This document shows, piece after piece, positions 1-8,317 of a stretch of 64,000 bases of DNA. The first letter of the stretch is position 1, and every line of letters begins with the position of its first letter. Both the position numbers and the translations under genes were made by a program. The stretch comes from an uncultured Pelagibacteraceae bacterium. GTDB lineage: Bacteria > Pseudomonadota > Alphaproteobacteria > Pelagibacterales > Pelagibacteraceae. Location: assembly GCA_902518165.1 (NCBI GenBank), contig CABYFB010000002.1, positions 62,001 to 126,000 on the forward strand, given 5' to 3'. Under the pieces are notes generated by a model. It was not told the origin of the DNA, searched no databases, and saw only the letters and a list, made by a program, of their open reading frames with translations.

Positions 1-57
1 GATGGATGGGAAACTGTAAAACCTTATCTAAGAAAGGTTCCAGATCCTTCTAAGTAA
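1..57 (+). CDS. C-terminal fragment of an upstream gene, unidentified
   Basis: An open frame enters at the left window edge in frame 1 and ends at a TAA at 55-57, giving 18 residues ending in ...RKVPDPSK. It stops one base before the TTG start of the following methyltransferase, which suggests the two are co-transcribed. The fragment is too short for me to assign a family. Confidence 0.45.
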   Translation, partial: DGWETVKPYLRKVPDPSK

Positions 58-58
58 A

Positions 59-712
59 TTGGATAAAAATATTTTAAACCGACAATCTCAGCATTGGGAA
101 ACTAATTTCTCAAATAAGCCTGAGATGTTTGGTTTAGAACCAAGTTTACCTGCAAAAAAAGCTTTAAATATTTTCAAAGAAAACAATTATTCTAAAATTG
201 TTGAGCTAGGAGCAGGTCTAGGAAGAGATAGCATTTACTTTGCAAAGAATTCGATAAATGTAACAGCATTAGACTATAGTGAAAATGGAATTAAAATTAT
301 CAATGAAAAGATAAAAAAAGAAAATTTAACATCTTCAATTTCAACATTAAAATTTGACATAAGAGAAGACTTACCATTTGAAACTAATTCAGTTGATGCT
401 TGTTATTCACATATGCTTTATTGCATGGCTTTAACCCTGAAAGATTTGGACAAACTTAATAGCGAGATTCATAGAATTTTAAAACCTGGAGGATTAAATA
501 TTTACACAGTCAGAAATACTAATGACGGAGACTATAAAAAAGGAATTCATAGAGGAGAAGATCTATACGAAATAGATGGTTTTATTATTCATTTTTTTTC
601 TGAAGATAAAATACTGAATTTAACAAATGGATTTAAAAACTTAATTATTGAGTATTTTGAAGAAGGATCATTTCCGAGAAAATTATACTTTATTTGTAAT
701 AAAAAAAATTAA
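59..712 (+). CDS. SAM-dependent class I methyltransferase
   Basis: A 217-residue methyltransferase of the class I Rossmann fold. Motif I is visible as VELGAGLGRD (about residues 48-57), followed by the acidic strand-2 segment ALDYSE (about 74-79) and a post-motif region ending in LKPGGL (about 140). These make up the S-adenosylmethionine pocket; the methyl acceptor cannot be deduced. The start used is a TTG at 59, one base after the upstream stop, because the next in-frame ATG (125) would remove an N-terminal segment that such proteins usually have. It probably forms an operon with the gene at the left edge and converges with the racemase gene. Confidence 0.8.
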   Translation: MDKNILNRQSQHWETNFSNKPEMFGLEPSLPAKKALNIFKENNYSKIVELGAGLGRDSIYFAKNSINVTALDYSENGIKIINEKIKKENLTSSISTLKFDIREDLPFETNSVDACYSHMLYCMALTLKDLDKLNSEIHRILKPGGLNIYTVRNTNDGDYKKGIHRGEDLYEIDGFIIHFFSEDKILNLTNGFKNLIIEYFEEGSFPRKLYFICNKKN

Positions 713-714
713 AT

Positions 715-1416
715 TTACTTTAAATTTTTATATTTTTTCATACACACTTGAGCTAACAAAAGATTTGGATCAACAAATATTTTAGAGTCTTTTGCTTTTT
801 TAAAAGATTTGTATGAAAAAATAGCTATTGGTAGTTCTGTACAACCAAGAATTATTTTTTTACATTTTTTTTTCATTAAAAATTTTACTGCTGGTCTTAA
901 AGCTTTTTCAGCATCTTTTACTTTACCTTTTTTCACATATTTAATAGCATTATTTACTGAACTTTTTTGTAATCTTTCACTAGGACTTATCAAATTATAA
1001 TTTTTTTCAAAATATTTATGGTAGATTTTTGTGTCTAAAGTAGCTTCAGTACATAATAATCCTATAGTTGAATTTTTCTTAAATTTTTTTTGTGTGTTTA
1101 AATATACCTCTTTTGGCATACTAAGAAATGGCACTGATATTTTTTTTTGAATATCTTCATGCCAGTAATGTGCTGTGTTACAAGGCATTACAATAAACTT
1201 GCATTTATTTTTTTCCAGCATTCGACAACCAGCAATTAATTCTTTTAAAACATTTTTGTATTGCTTTAAATTCTCTGCTCTTCGTGGTGTATTTGATTTA
1301 TTATAGAGGACAAACATTGGATATTTTTGATCTAATTTTCCTCTGTTTAATTTTGCAAGCTTATCACAAAAGTCTAAGCCCGCTTGAGTTCCCATACCTC
1401 CTAATATACCAATCAT
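715..1416 (-). CDS. Aspartate/glutamate racemase family protein
   Basis: A 233-residue protein of the PLP-independent Asp/Glu/hydantoin racemase fold. The N-terminal GILGGMGT matches the family signature. The two catalytic cysteines of the two-base mechanism are present: Cys79 in CNTAH and Cys192 in GCTELP. Length fits the aspartate racemase (YgeA-like) group better than MurI, and I see no cell-wall gene nearby, so amino acid or related substrate racemisation is more likely than peptidoglycan synthesis. It converges with the upstream methyltransferase (2 bp apart) and is divergent from the MFS gene. Confidence 0.85.
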   Translation of the reverse strand: MIGILGGMGTQAGLDFCDKLAKLNRGKLDQKYPMFVLYNKSNTPRRAENLKQYKNVLKELIAGCRMLEKNKCKFIVMPCNTAHYWHEDIQKKISVPFLSMPKEVYLNTQKKFKKNSTIGLLCTEATLDTKIYHKYFEKNYNLISPSERLQKSSVNNAIKYVKKGKVKDAEKALRPAVKFLMKKKCKKIILGCTELPIAIFSYKSFKKAKDSKIFVDPNLLLAQVCMKKYKNLK

Positions 1417-1499
1417 AATTTAAATAATATCTTCTATATTAAAATTCAAAACATCTATATAGATATTTAAATAACAGCAAAAATATATTGACGCTAATT

Positions 1500-2669
1500 A
1501 TGAATAGAAATTTATCCTTACTTACGTTAAGTCAGATATTTGGTTTTACCACAGCAACAATAACAGTATTTCTCAGTGGAATTGTTGGTTCCCAAATTAG
1601 CTCAAATCAATCTTTATCAACTTTGCCAACTGCTTTATTTGTAGTTGGAACTGCAAGTTTTACTGTCTTAGCGGCAAATATTATGAGTAAAATTGGAAGA
1701 AGAAATGGTTTTGTCTTTGCGGCTATAGGAAGTTCATGTTCTGCACTACTTGCTGCTTTTGCAATAAGTCAGAAAAGTTTTACTTTATTTTGTTTATCTT
1801 GCCTAATTCTTGGAATGGGAGCAGCATTTAATCATCAATATAGATTTGCAGCAGCTGAAAGTGTTGAAAAAGACAAAATACCAAAAGCAATTTCTACTCT
1901 TTTGTTAGCAGGAATTGTTTCTGCATTTTTAGGTATAACTCTTGCAAATTACACTAAAGATTTAATCCAGGATCAATTATATGTTGGTTCCTATCTTTTG
2001 CTATCTTTCCTTTCTTTTATGCCAGGAGTTTTTTTATTTTTTTTTAAAAATGTCGAAAATGTTCAGGAAGATAGTCTAAAGGAAGGAAATATAAGAAATC
2101 TAAAATCTATAGTATTACAACCAAGATTTTTACAAGCAATTACTGCAGCTGCTTTTGCTTATGCAGTAATGTCATTTTTAATGACAGCAACTCCTTTAAG
2201 TATGCATGTTATGGAAAATATGAGCTTAAAAGAAACTGGGTTAGTATTACAATTTCATGTAGTTGCAATGTTTTTACCGTCGTTAATAACAGGTAATTTA
2301 ATAAAAAAATATGGACACAGTGCAATTATTTATGGTGGAGTTTTATTTTTTTTTATTACAGTTCTTATAAGTTTATTTGAACAGACATATCTTAATTATA
2401 TGCTCTCATTAATTTTTCTAGGTCTCGGTTGGAATTTTTTGTTTATATCAGGTACCAGCTTAGTAGTTTTGACTTATAACAAAGATGAAAAATTTAAAGT
2501 ACAAGGGATAAATGATTTAATTGTTTTTTCAACTATGGCTTTGGCCAGTTTATCTGCTGGAATTTTACTAAATTCTATTGGATGGAAAATGATGAATATT
2601 ATTTGTATACCTTTTTTAATATTAATTATTTTAGTAAGTTTTGTTGCTGATAAAAAATCAGCTTCTTAA
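1500..2669 (+). CDS. MFS transporter
   Basis: A major facilitator superfamily carrier of about 389 residues with around 12 hydrophobic segments. The conserved loop 2-3 signature is seen as IMSKIGRRNGF (about residues 65-75). A TTG at 1488 could extend the protein by four residues, but the ATG at 1500 begins a normal MNRNLSLLTLSQ N-terminus and is preferred. The next gene (LysE family) starts two bases after the stop, so the two transporters are likely co-expressed. The substrate is unknown. Confidence 0.85.
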   Translation: MNRNLSLLTLSQIFGFTTATITVFLSGIVGSQISSNQSLSTLPTALFVVGTASFTVLAANIMSKIGRRNGFVFAAIGSSCSALLAAFAISQKSFTLFCLSCLILGMGAAFNHQYRFAAAESVEKDKIPKAISTLLLAGIVSAFLGITLANYTKDLIQDQLYVGSYLLLSFLSFMPGVFLFFFKNVENVQEDSLKEGNIRNLKSIVLQPRFLQAITAAAFAYAVMSFLMTATPLSMHVMENMSLKETGLVLQFHVVAMFLPSLITGNLIKKYGHSAIIYGGVLFFFITVLISLFEQTYLNYMLSLIFLGLGWNFLFISGTSLVVLTYNKDEKFKVQGINDLIVFSTMALASLSAGILLNSIGWKMMNIICIPFLILIILVSFVADKKSAS

Positions 2670-2671
2670 AC

Positions 2672-3286
2672 ATGTCTTTCCTTTTTTTAGGTTTTTTGAC
2701 GGGCTTAACATTAATTTTTGCAATAGGACCTCAAAATGTTTTTGTAATAGAGCAAGGACTAAAGAAACAATACATATTTTTAGTTTGCTTAGTCTGTGCA
2801 TTATCTGATTTGATTTTAATTTTCTTAGGTATCTTTTTATTTAATTATTTTTCTTATTATTTTAATAATGTAGTGGAACTGATTTTAAATATCCTTTTAA
2901 TTATTTTTTTATCTTTTTTTATTTATGGAAAAATTAAAGAAATATTTAAATTTAGATCTTTAGAATTTAAAAATAAAGTCATAGCACAGAGCTCATTTAA
3001 TATCTTTATTAAGACCTTAGGTTTTACATACTTAAATCCTCACGTATATTCTGATACAGTATTTTTTTTAGGAAATTTCTCAAAATCCTTTAATATCGAA
3101 AAAAAAATTTACTTTGGAATAGGTGCTTCAATAGCCTCTTTTTTATTTTTCTTTTCTTTAGGATACTTATCTAAGATTTTTTCAGACAAATTAAATAATA
3201 GAAGCTTTTGGAAATATATAAATATTTTTATTATAATATTTATGTCAGGTATAGTTTTTTACATTATTAGAGATATTATTTATTAA
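2672..3286 (+). CDS. LysE/ArgO family amino acid exporter
   Basis: A 204-residue inner-membrane protein with about six transmembrane segments. The N-terminal region carries the LysE-family pattern FAIGPQNVFVIEQGLK, which in ArgO/LysE proteins precedes the first loop. The family exports basic amino acids (lysine, arginine), with the proton or sodium gradient as driving force. It starts two bases after the MFS gene, and its 3' end overlaps the convergent HAD gene by 11 bp, typical of compact genomes. Exact substrate not determinable. Confidence 0.85.
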   Translation: MSFLFLGFLTGLTLIFAIGPQNVFVIEQGLKKQYIFLVCLVCALSDLILIFLGIFLFNYFSYYFNNVVELILNILLIIFLSFFIYGKIKEIFKFRSLEFKNKVIAQSSFNIFIKTLGFTYLNPHVYSDTVFFLGNFSKSFNIEKKIYFGIGASIASFLFFFSLGYLSKIFSDKLNNRSFWKYINIFIIIFMSGIVFYIIRDIIY

Positions 3287-3935
3287 AGATTTTTTTTGAT
3301 AATTTATTAACCTTTAAATGGTTCCCATCAAATCCGTATTGAGTGTGATATTTTCCAGGAAATGCAACACATTTTATGTCTGCACTTAAAGCAGAATTTA
3401 AACTTTCTTCTGTATCTTCAATTGCCACACATTCGTCTGAGTTAATATTCAAGTATTTTAAAGCATAATTATAAATATCGGGATATGGTTTTTCTCTTAA
3501 TATGAATTCATTGTTGCCGATAAAATCAAAATCTTTTTTTTCAATTCTTCCTCTTAACGAGTTAAAAATAGAATTGATATTGTTACTCGTTGTTGAGCTA
3601 GCAAGCCCAATTTTTATTTTGTTCTTTTTGCAAAATTGAATTATTTCTTTTACACCATCTCTAGGCTCAACTTTGTGTTTGTTTAAATATTCATTAAAAA
3701 TTTTGGTTTTTAAATTTCTTATTTTTTTTCCGTCTATTTCAACACTATTATCTTTTGCGTAATCATTAATTCTTGAAGTTCCACCTGATTTTGACAATAG
3801 TTTTCTGTATATATCTTCATCCCAGAACCAGTCTAATCCACTTATTTTAAAAGCTTCATTAAATGCATCTCTTTGAAGATCTGATGTTTCAGCTAAGGTT
3901 CCAATTGAACCAAATAAAACAGCTTTGTAACTCAT
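3276..3935 (-). CDS. HAD-like protein lacking both motif I aspartates
   Basis: A 219-residue haloacid dehalogenase-like protein of the beta-phosphoglucomutase/CbbY type. Motif II Ser113/Ser114 (LASST), motif III Lys149 (REKPYPD) and motif IV Glu173-Asp174 (AIEDT) are in place. Motif I, normally DxDGTL, reads GSIGTL (Gly9, Ile11), so the nucleophile and the general acid/base Asp are both absent and phosphatase chemistry is doubtful. The ATG at 3935 overlaps the stop of the permease gene by one base (TAATG); a longer reading from 4043 runs inside that gene and is rejected. It is the last gene of the ABC importer operon and may bind a phosphorylated ligand or act non-catalytically. Confidence 0.85.
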   Translation of the reverse strand: MSYKAVLFGSIGTLAETSDLQRDAFNEAFKISGLDWFWDEDIYRKLLSKSGGTSRINDYAKDNSVEIDGKKIRNLKTKIFNEYLNKHKVEPRDGVKEIIQFCKKNKIKIGLASSTTSNNINSIFNSLRGRIEKKDFDFIGNNEFILREKPYPDIYNYALKYLNINSDECVAIEDTEESLNSALSADIKCVAFPGKYHTQYGFDGNHLKVNKLSKKIFNK

Positions 3936-4816
3936 TATCCCTTCACAGCACCAGCTGTTAATCCACTGATGACTTGTCTTTGGAAAAACATAACTAACAT
4001 AAATAAAGGAGCAGTAGCTGAAACAACTGCTGAAACAGCCCACATCAAATTACCTTCATGTTGATTTGTTCCAAGATAACTTTGAATTTTGGGTACCATA
4101 GTATGATTTTCCTGATTTAATAAAAGAGCTGTCACTGTAAAATCATTATACGCAAGCATTAAACTAAATAATCCAGCTGTTATTACTCCAGGCCACATAA
4201 CTGGCATAATGATATGTCTAAATGCTTGAAAATAAGAACAGCCATCAATTAAAGCACTTTCATCAAGTTCTTTAGGAACAGTTTTAAAAAATGAATATAA
4301 TAACCATAAGGTAAATGGTTGATTTATTGCAACAAGAACAACAATGGTCGTTGGTAGTATTCCCCAAATTTGTAATTGAAAAAACGGAAATAAATAGCCA
4401 GAGACTAATGTAATATGCGGCATTGCTCTAAAAATTAATGCTGCAATTAAAATCCAAAATGCATAATTTCTTGTAGACCTAGATAATGCATAAGCTCCTA
4501 AGGTACCGAGGAACAGAGAAATGGTTACAACAAAAAATGTAACTATAACTGTATTCCTTGATGCCTTCCAAAACTCTCCTTCAGTCCAAGCTTGACTATA
4601 AGCATCTGTTGTAAACTTTCCTCCAGTTTCTAGCAACGTATTGAATGCTGTAATAGCATACCACCAGTCAGCTCTTGAAAAAAAGTCAGCTCTTACTTTA
4701 AATGACCCCCAGAAAGTCCAAATAAAAGGGAAGCATGCAACCAACAGCCAAACTATTATAAAGGTTGTATTAAAAATTTTTAAAGCATTTGATCTTTTAT
4801 CAAGTCCGTATTCCAT
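3935..4816 (-). CDS. Carbohydrate-type ABC transporter permease (MalG-like)
   Basis: A 293-residue inner-membrane permease of the CUT1/MalG type with six predicted transmembrane segments. The cytoplasmic EAA loop that docks to the ATPase is visible as DESALIDGCSYFQAFRHI followed by MPVMWPG in the C-terminal half. It directly abuts the MalF-like permease gene (one ends at 4817, the other starts at 4816) and precedes the HAD gene with a one-base overlap. The binding protein lies upstream in the same operon. No ATPase gene accompanies them. The substrate may be a sugar, polyol or related compound. Confidence 0.9.
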   Translation of the reverse strand: MEYGLDKRSNALKIFNTTFIIVWLLVACFPFIWTFWGSFKVRADFFSRADWWYAITAFNTLLETGGKFTTDAYSQAWTEGEFWKASRNTVIVTFFVVTISLFLGTLGAYALSRSTRNYAFWILIAALIFRAMPHITLVSGYLFPFFQLQIWGILPTTIVVLVAINQPFTLWLLYSFFKTVPKELDESALIDGCSYFQAFRHIIMPVMWPGVITAGLFSLMLAYNDFTVTALLLNQENHTMVPKIQSYLGTNQHEGNLMWAVSAVVSATAPLFMLVMFFQRQVISGLTAGAVKG

Positions 4817-5845
4817 TTATCTCGCTGTCCTAAATTCCTTCCATGTTCTTATTAAAACTGGTGCTAAAAGTATGGCTATCCCAACAATTGTCATCATTGA
4901 TGTGGCTGCTGCTGAACCAAATAATATTACTTCCTCATTAACGAGGTTATCATAAATTAACCAAGACAAAGATTGAGCACTTCCTTCAGCACTGAAACCA
5001 ATTATAGGCTCAAAAACTCTAAAATTATCCATCAAGGATATGAGAGCAACAAATGTAACTACAGGATAAATATGAGGCAAAACAATATGTCTTACTCTCT
5101 GCCATCTTGATGCTCCATCAATAATAGCTGCTTCAACAGGTTCTTGGGGAACAGTTTGTAAAGCTGCATAAAATACTACAAAAGCAAATGGTGAATGGTG
5201 CCAAATTCCATAAATTATTATAGTTATCCAAGTAAGAGTTTTTGAGGATTTTAAAGATAAATAAGGGTCATCCATTAACATTTGCAAATTTGCGCCAATA
5301 ATTCCTTCTGCATCTATCATCCAAAATAAAACTAAAGAACCTACTAATGGAGTAACAATCATCGGCAATATGGTACCAAATATTAATGGTCCTCTAATTC
5401 TTCTAGTTACTGCATTAAGACTTAAAGCAATTATAAAACCCAAAAGTAAGACGTTAGGCGTTACAAACAAGCAATAAGTTAAAGTAAAAATTAGAGCCTT
5501 GTAAAAGGGTAGGTTGGTAACTTGATCTACAAATTCCCCAAAACTATTTGTTTCGTTCCAAAATTTTCCAATTTCTTCTATTGCAAGATGATTTCTATCT
5601 ACATAAGTCCCAAAGCCATTGAATTTTCCTAAAGGCTTTTCTTCTCGAATTTTAGAGGTTTTTTCTTGGTCAACAACTATAGAAACTGTACATCCAAAAG
5701 GATCACATTTTTTTACTTCCTTAACTACTTGGTCGTGCTGCGCATAAAATGATTGTATCCCTGTTGAAATAATAGGAAGACCTATAAATAAAATCATTGC
5801 CAATCCAGTTGGCAAGAAAAACCAAAAAAAAGTTTTGTTAGGCAT
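4817..5845 (-). CDS. Carbohydrate-type ABC transporter permease (MalF-like)
   Basis: A 342-residue permease of the CUT1/MalF type. It has an N-terminal membrane segment, then a roughly 85-residue hydrophilic region (about 30-115, including CDPFGC) that should be periplasmic, then five or so membrane segments. The EAA loop reads EAAIIDGASRWQRVRH. It pairs with the MalG-like permease that follows without a gap. A hairpin separates it from the upstream binding-protein gene and could lower permease expression relative to the binding protein. Confidence 0.9.
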   Translation of the reverse strand: MPNKTFFWFFLPTGLAMILFIGLPIISTGIQSFYAQHDQVVKEVKKCDPFGCTVSIVVDQEKTSKIREEKPLGKFNGFGTYVDRNHLAIEEIGKFWNETNSFGEFVDQVTNLPFYKALIFTLTYCLFVTPNVLLLGFIIALSLNAVTRRIRGPLIFGTILPMIVTPLVGSLVLFWMIDAEGIIGANLQMLMDDPYLSLKSSKTLTWITIIIYGIWHHSPFAFVVFYAALQTVPQEPVEAAIIDGASRWQRVRHIVLPHIYPVVTFVALISLMDNFRVFEPIIGFSAEGSAQSLSWLIYDNLVNEEVILFGSAAATSMMTIVGIAILLAPVLIRTWKEFRTAR

Positions 5846-5853
5846 TAATGTAA

Positions 5854-5879
5854 TAAGTGGGGATTTTGATCCCCACTTA
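5854..5879 (-). promoter_or_regulatory. Stem-loop between binding-protein and permease genes
   Basis: A perfect 11-bp inverted repeat (TAAGTGGGGAT at 5854-5864 and its complement at 5869-5879) with a 4-base loop lies in the 45-bp spacer between the solute-binding-protein and permease genes. No long T-run follows on the transcribed strand. In binding-protein operons such hairpins commonly stabilise the upstream mRNA or partly stop transcription, which keeps binding protein in excess; that role here is inferred. Confidence 0.7.
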
Positions 5880-5890
5880 AAATTTATTGA

Positions 5891-7111
5891 TTATAGAAAG
5901 CCTTGTTCTTTTGCTTTACTCATGTAAGCTGCTTCCACATCTTTTAAAGCTTGTTCTGCTGACTCTTTACCTTGTAAAAATTCAACAATCTCACTTCCTA
6001 ATGCACCATGCATCAAACCCATTTGTGGTAACATTGGATATGGTTTAGCTCTCATTTTAACTGCTTCGATAACTCCAATTGATTTTGGTCCAGGTTTAAA
6101 ACCTTCAATTAACCAAACAGCTTGATCCGCTGCATCTGCAACCATCTTTTTGTTAGCAGCTGCGTGTGCCAAAGCTCTAAATGTTGCTTCAGCATCAGCG
6201 TCAGATCTATTTTTTGCTAATGTGAAACCGTCCCACCATAAAGTCGCCGCTGGTATGTTTCCTCCAGCAACTGTTGCTGGTCCAGTTAATTTAGTTGCAG
6301 CTGTAATTTTTGCATCACCATCATCATCAAGCAATGTTCCTGATCTTGATGCCCAAAGAGTCATTAATGCAACATTTCCAGATTCCCATTCAACTTTAAT
6401 AGCTTCACTATCGTGAGTTAAATAATCTGGGTTACTTAAACCTGCTAATTTTTTTAGCATATTTAATGTTGCTACACCTTTTGCATTGTTAATGCTTGGT
6501 TGAGCAGTTCCTGCTTTAAAGAATTCTCCTCCATGTCCAATGTACATGTTAACGAATTCTTCTGCTAAATTCCAACCAGCTTTGTATGCTGCTGCGTAAG
6601 GATATTGCATTTTACCAGATGCTCTAATTTTTTCTGATGCCGCAACTACTTCCTCATATGTTTTAGGAACAGCTATACCCAATTCTTTTAAAACATCTTC
6701 TCTGTAATATAAGTGCTGAGTATTTGCCATAAAAGCAACTGCCATTATTTTTCCATCAATTGTAATCAATTGAGAGTCTTGTATTCCTTTTCCATATTTC
6801 TTAACAAGATCATCTAATGGTCTAATTAAGTCTTGGTTCATTAAAGGAACTATAGAGCTATTTGCTGCAATTCTAGCAGAAAACTCTGATGGATTTGCAG
6901 TTAGAGCTGGCACAGCAATTTTATTGTGCTCAGATGAGTGTGTGACTTTAAAATCTGCACTTCCTTTACATCCTTTAGCCGTTTCCACAAAAGTTCTTAA
7001 AGCTGGAAAATCATTAGCTAAAATATTTATTGATCCACTCTTAATGTTGCAATCTGCGTAAGCAGAAGTTCCAAAAAGAAGAAACAATAAAGATATTAAT
7101 ATTTTTTTCAT
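5891..7111 (-). CDS. Extracellular solute-binding protein, carbohydrate ABC type
   Basis: A 406-residue periplasmic binding protein of the SBP_bac_1 family (maltose-binding-protein fold). The signal peptide is clear: MKKILISLLFLLFGTSAYA. The start is the ATG at 7111 because a good ribosome site (GAGGGAAAC on the minus strand) precedes it; an in-frame start at 7126 would put extra residues ahead of the signal peptide. It heads the operon with two CUT1 permeases and the HAD-like protein. The MetE-like, SnoaL and cupin genes lie upstream on the same strand, so its ligand may be the substrate of those enzymes. Confidence 0.88.
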   Translation of the reverse strand: MKKILISLLFLLFGTSAYADCNIKSGSINILANDFPALRTFVETAKGCKGSADFKVTHSSEHNKIAVPALTANPSEFSARIAANSSIVPLMNQDLIRPLDDLVKKYGKGIQDSQLITIDGKIMAVAFMANTQHLYYREDVLKELGIAVPKTYEEVVAASEKIRASGKMQYPYAAAYKAGWNLAEEFVNMYIGHGGEFFKAGTAQPSINNAKGVATLNMLKKLAGLSNPDYLTHDSEAIKVEWESGNVALMTLWASRSGTLLDDDGDAKITAATKLTGPATVAGGNIPAATLWWDGFTLAKNRSDADAEATFRALAHAAANKKMVADAADQAVWLIEGFKPGPKSIGVIEAVKMRAKPYPMLPQMGLMHGALGSEIVEFLQGKESAEQALKDVEAAYMSKAKEQGFL

Positions 7112-7184
7112 ATTTGTTTCCCTCATTAAATTTAAATTTATGTATGAAAGGATATATATTCCTTAGAGAATTTAAAAGTAGTTT

Positions 7185-8312
7185 TTAAATCGCATTTGAC
7201 GCAAGCTCTGCACCTGCGACCAAAGATTCAAATTTCTTGTAAACAATATTTTCATCAACATTTCCAAAGCCCGCAAAAGTACTAAATCCACAATCACTTC
7301 CAGCCATCAATTGATCTTTATCAATTACTTTTGAATACTGAATAATTCTATTTTTTACCAACTCTTCATGCTCTATGAAGTTTGAGGTTGAGTCTATTAC
7401 ACCAGGGACTATTACTTTATCATTAGGAAGTTTTATGTTTTCAAAAACCTGCCATTCGTGAGCATGTCTTGGGTTCGAGGCTTCAATTAAATAAGTTTGT
7501 ATATTTGCCTTTAAAGCAATAGGTAATATTTTTTCTAATCCTATATCGTGAATATGAGGTCCTTCATAATTTCCCCAGCAGATATGCATTCTCAACTTAG
7601 AGGAAGCGATATCTTTGATTGCTTCATTAAGACATTCGATTTGTTTTTCAGCTCTGACTAAAAATTCTTCATCTGATACATTTTTAAAAGTCATATGTCT
7701 TGCGAGTGCAAGATCTGGACAATCAATTTGTAATAATAAATCATTTTTTGTTATTTCATCATATTCAGTTTTCATCATTTTTGATAATGCCACCAAATAA
7801 TCATCGTCATTTTTATAAAATTTGTTTGGAAGGAAATTTGAAATTACTCCTGGTGATGCAGAGTTAATAAATCCTTGAGAATGGTTATTTTTTTTTAATG
7901 CAGATTTTAAATTACTGATATCTTTAGTTAGAGACTTAGTATCTTTAATTTTTAAATCAGCAGTACAACATGGTCTTGTATAAATAGGTGTACCTCCTGA
8001 TTTTGCAATTTTCTCTTTATATGATGGAAAATCATCTAAGTCTTTAGGAGCTCTTCTCTCACTTTCGCCACTAAAGCCATGCAACCGATCCTTTACATAA
8101 GTTGCATAACTTATTTTTGACATTTCACCATCACTTATAATGTCAATTCCAATATCAATTTGTTTTTTTACAATTTTATTTACATCTTCTTCAATTATCT
8201 TATCAAGTTCTTTTTGATCAAATAATTCATTTTTATCTTTTTTAAAAAGTATTTCAGATAGTTTTTTTGATCTTGGCAGACTTCCAACATGTGTGGTTTT
8301 AATTTTATCCAT
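7185..8312 (-). CDS. MetE-like (core cobalamin-independent methionine synthase family) protein
   Basis: A 375-residue single-domain relative of the C-terminal half of MetE. The N-terminus shows THVGSLPR as in MetE catalytic domains. The probable zinc ligands are present: His and Cys in MHICWGN, Glu in LIEASNPR and Cys in GSDCGFS. The N-terminal MetE domain, needed for polyglutamyl-folate use in the classical enzyme, is missing. The family uses a zinc-bound thiol as methyl acceptor. The ATG at 8312 is preferred to a TTG at 8339, which would overlap the SnoaL gene. Its place between a transporter and SnoaL/cupin genes suggests a catabolic demethylation or C-S role rather than housekeeping methionine synthesis; this is inference. 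Confidence 0.75.
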   Translation of the reverse strand: MDKIKTTHVGSLPRSKKLSEILFKKDKNELFDQKELDKIIEEDVNKIVKKQIDIGIDIISDGEMSKISYATYVKDRLHGFSGESERRAPKDLDDFPSYKEKIAKSGGTPIYTRPCCTADLKIKDTKSLTKDISNLKSALKKNNHSQGFINSASPGVISNFLPNKFYKNDDDYLVALSKMMKTEYDEITKNDLLLQIDCPDLALARHMTFKNVSDEEFLVRAEKQIECLNEAIKDIASSKLRMHICWGNYEGPHIHDIGLEKILPIALKANIQTYLIEASNPRHAHEWQVFENIKLPNDKVIVPGVIDSTSNFIEHEELVKNRIIQYSKVIDKDQLMAGSDCGFSTFAGFGNVDENIVYKKFESLVAGAELASNAI

Positions 8313-8317
8313 AGTTT

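Noticed and set aside
3936..4043. 36-residue N-terminal extension of the HAD gene
   Set aside because: It lies wholly inside the MalG-like permease gene; the ATG at 3935 overlaps that gene's stop by one base and begins the normal fold.
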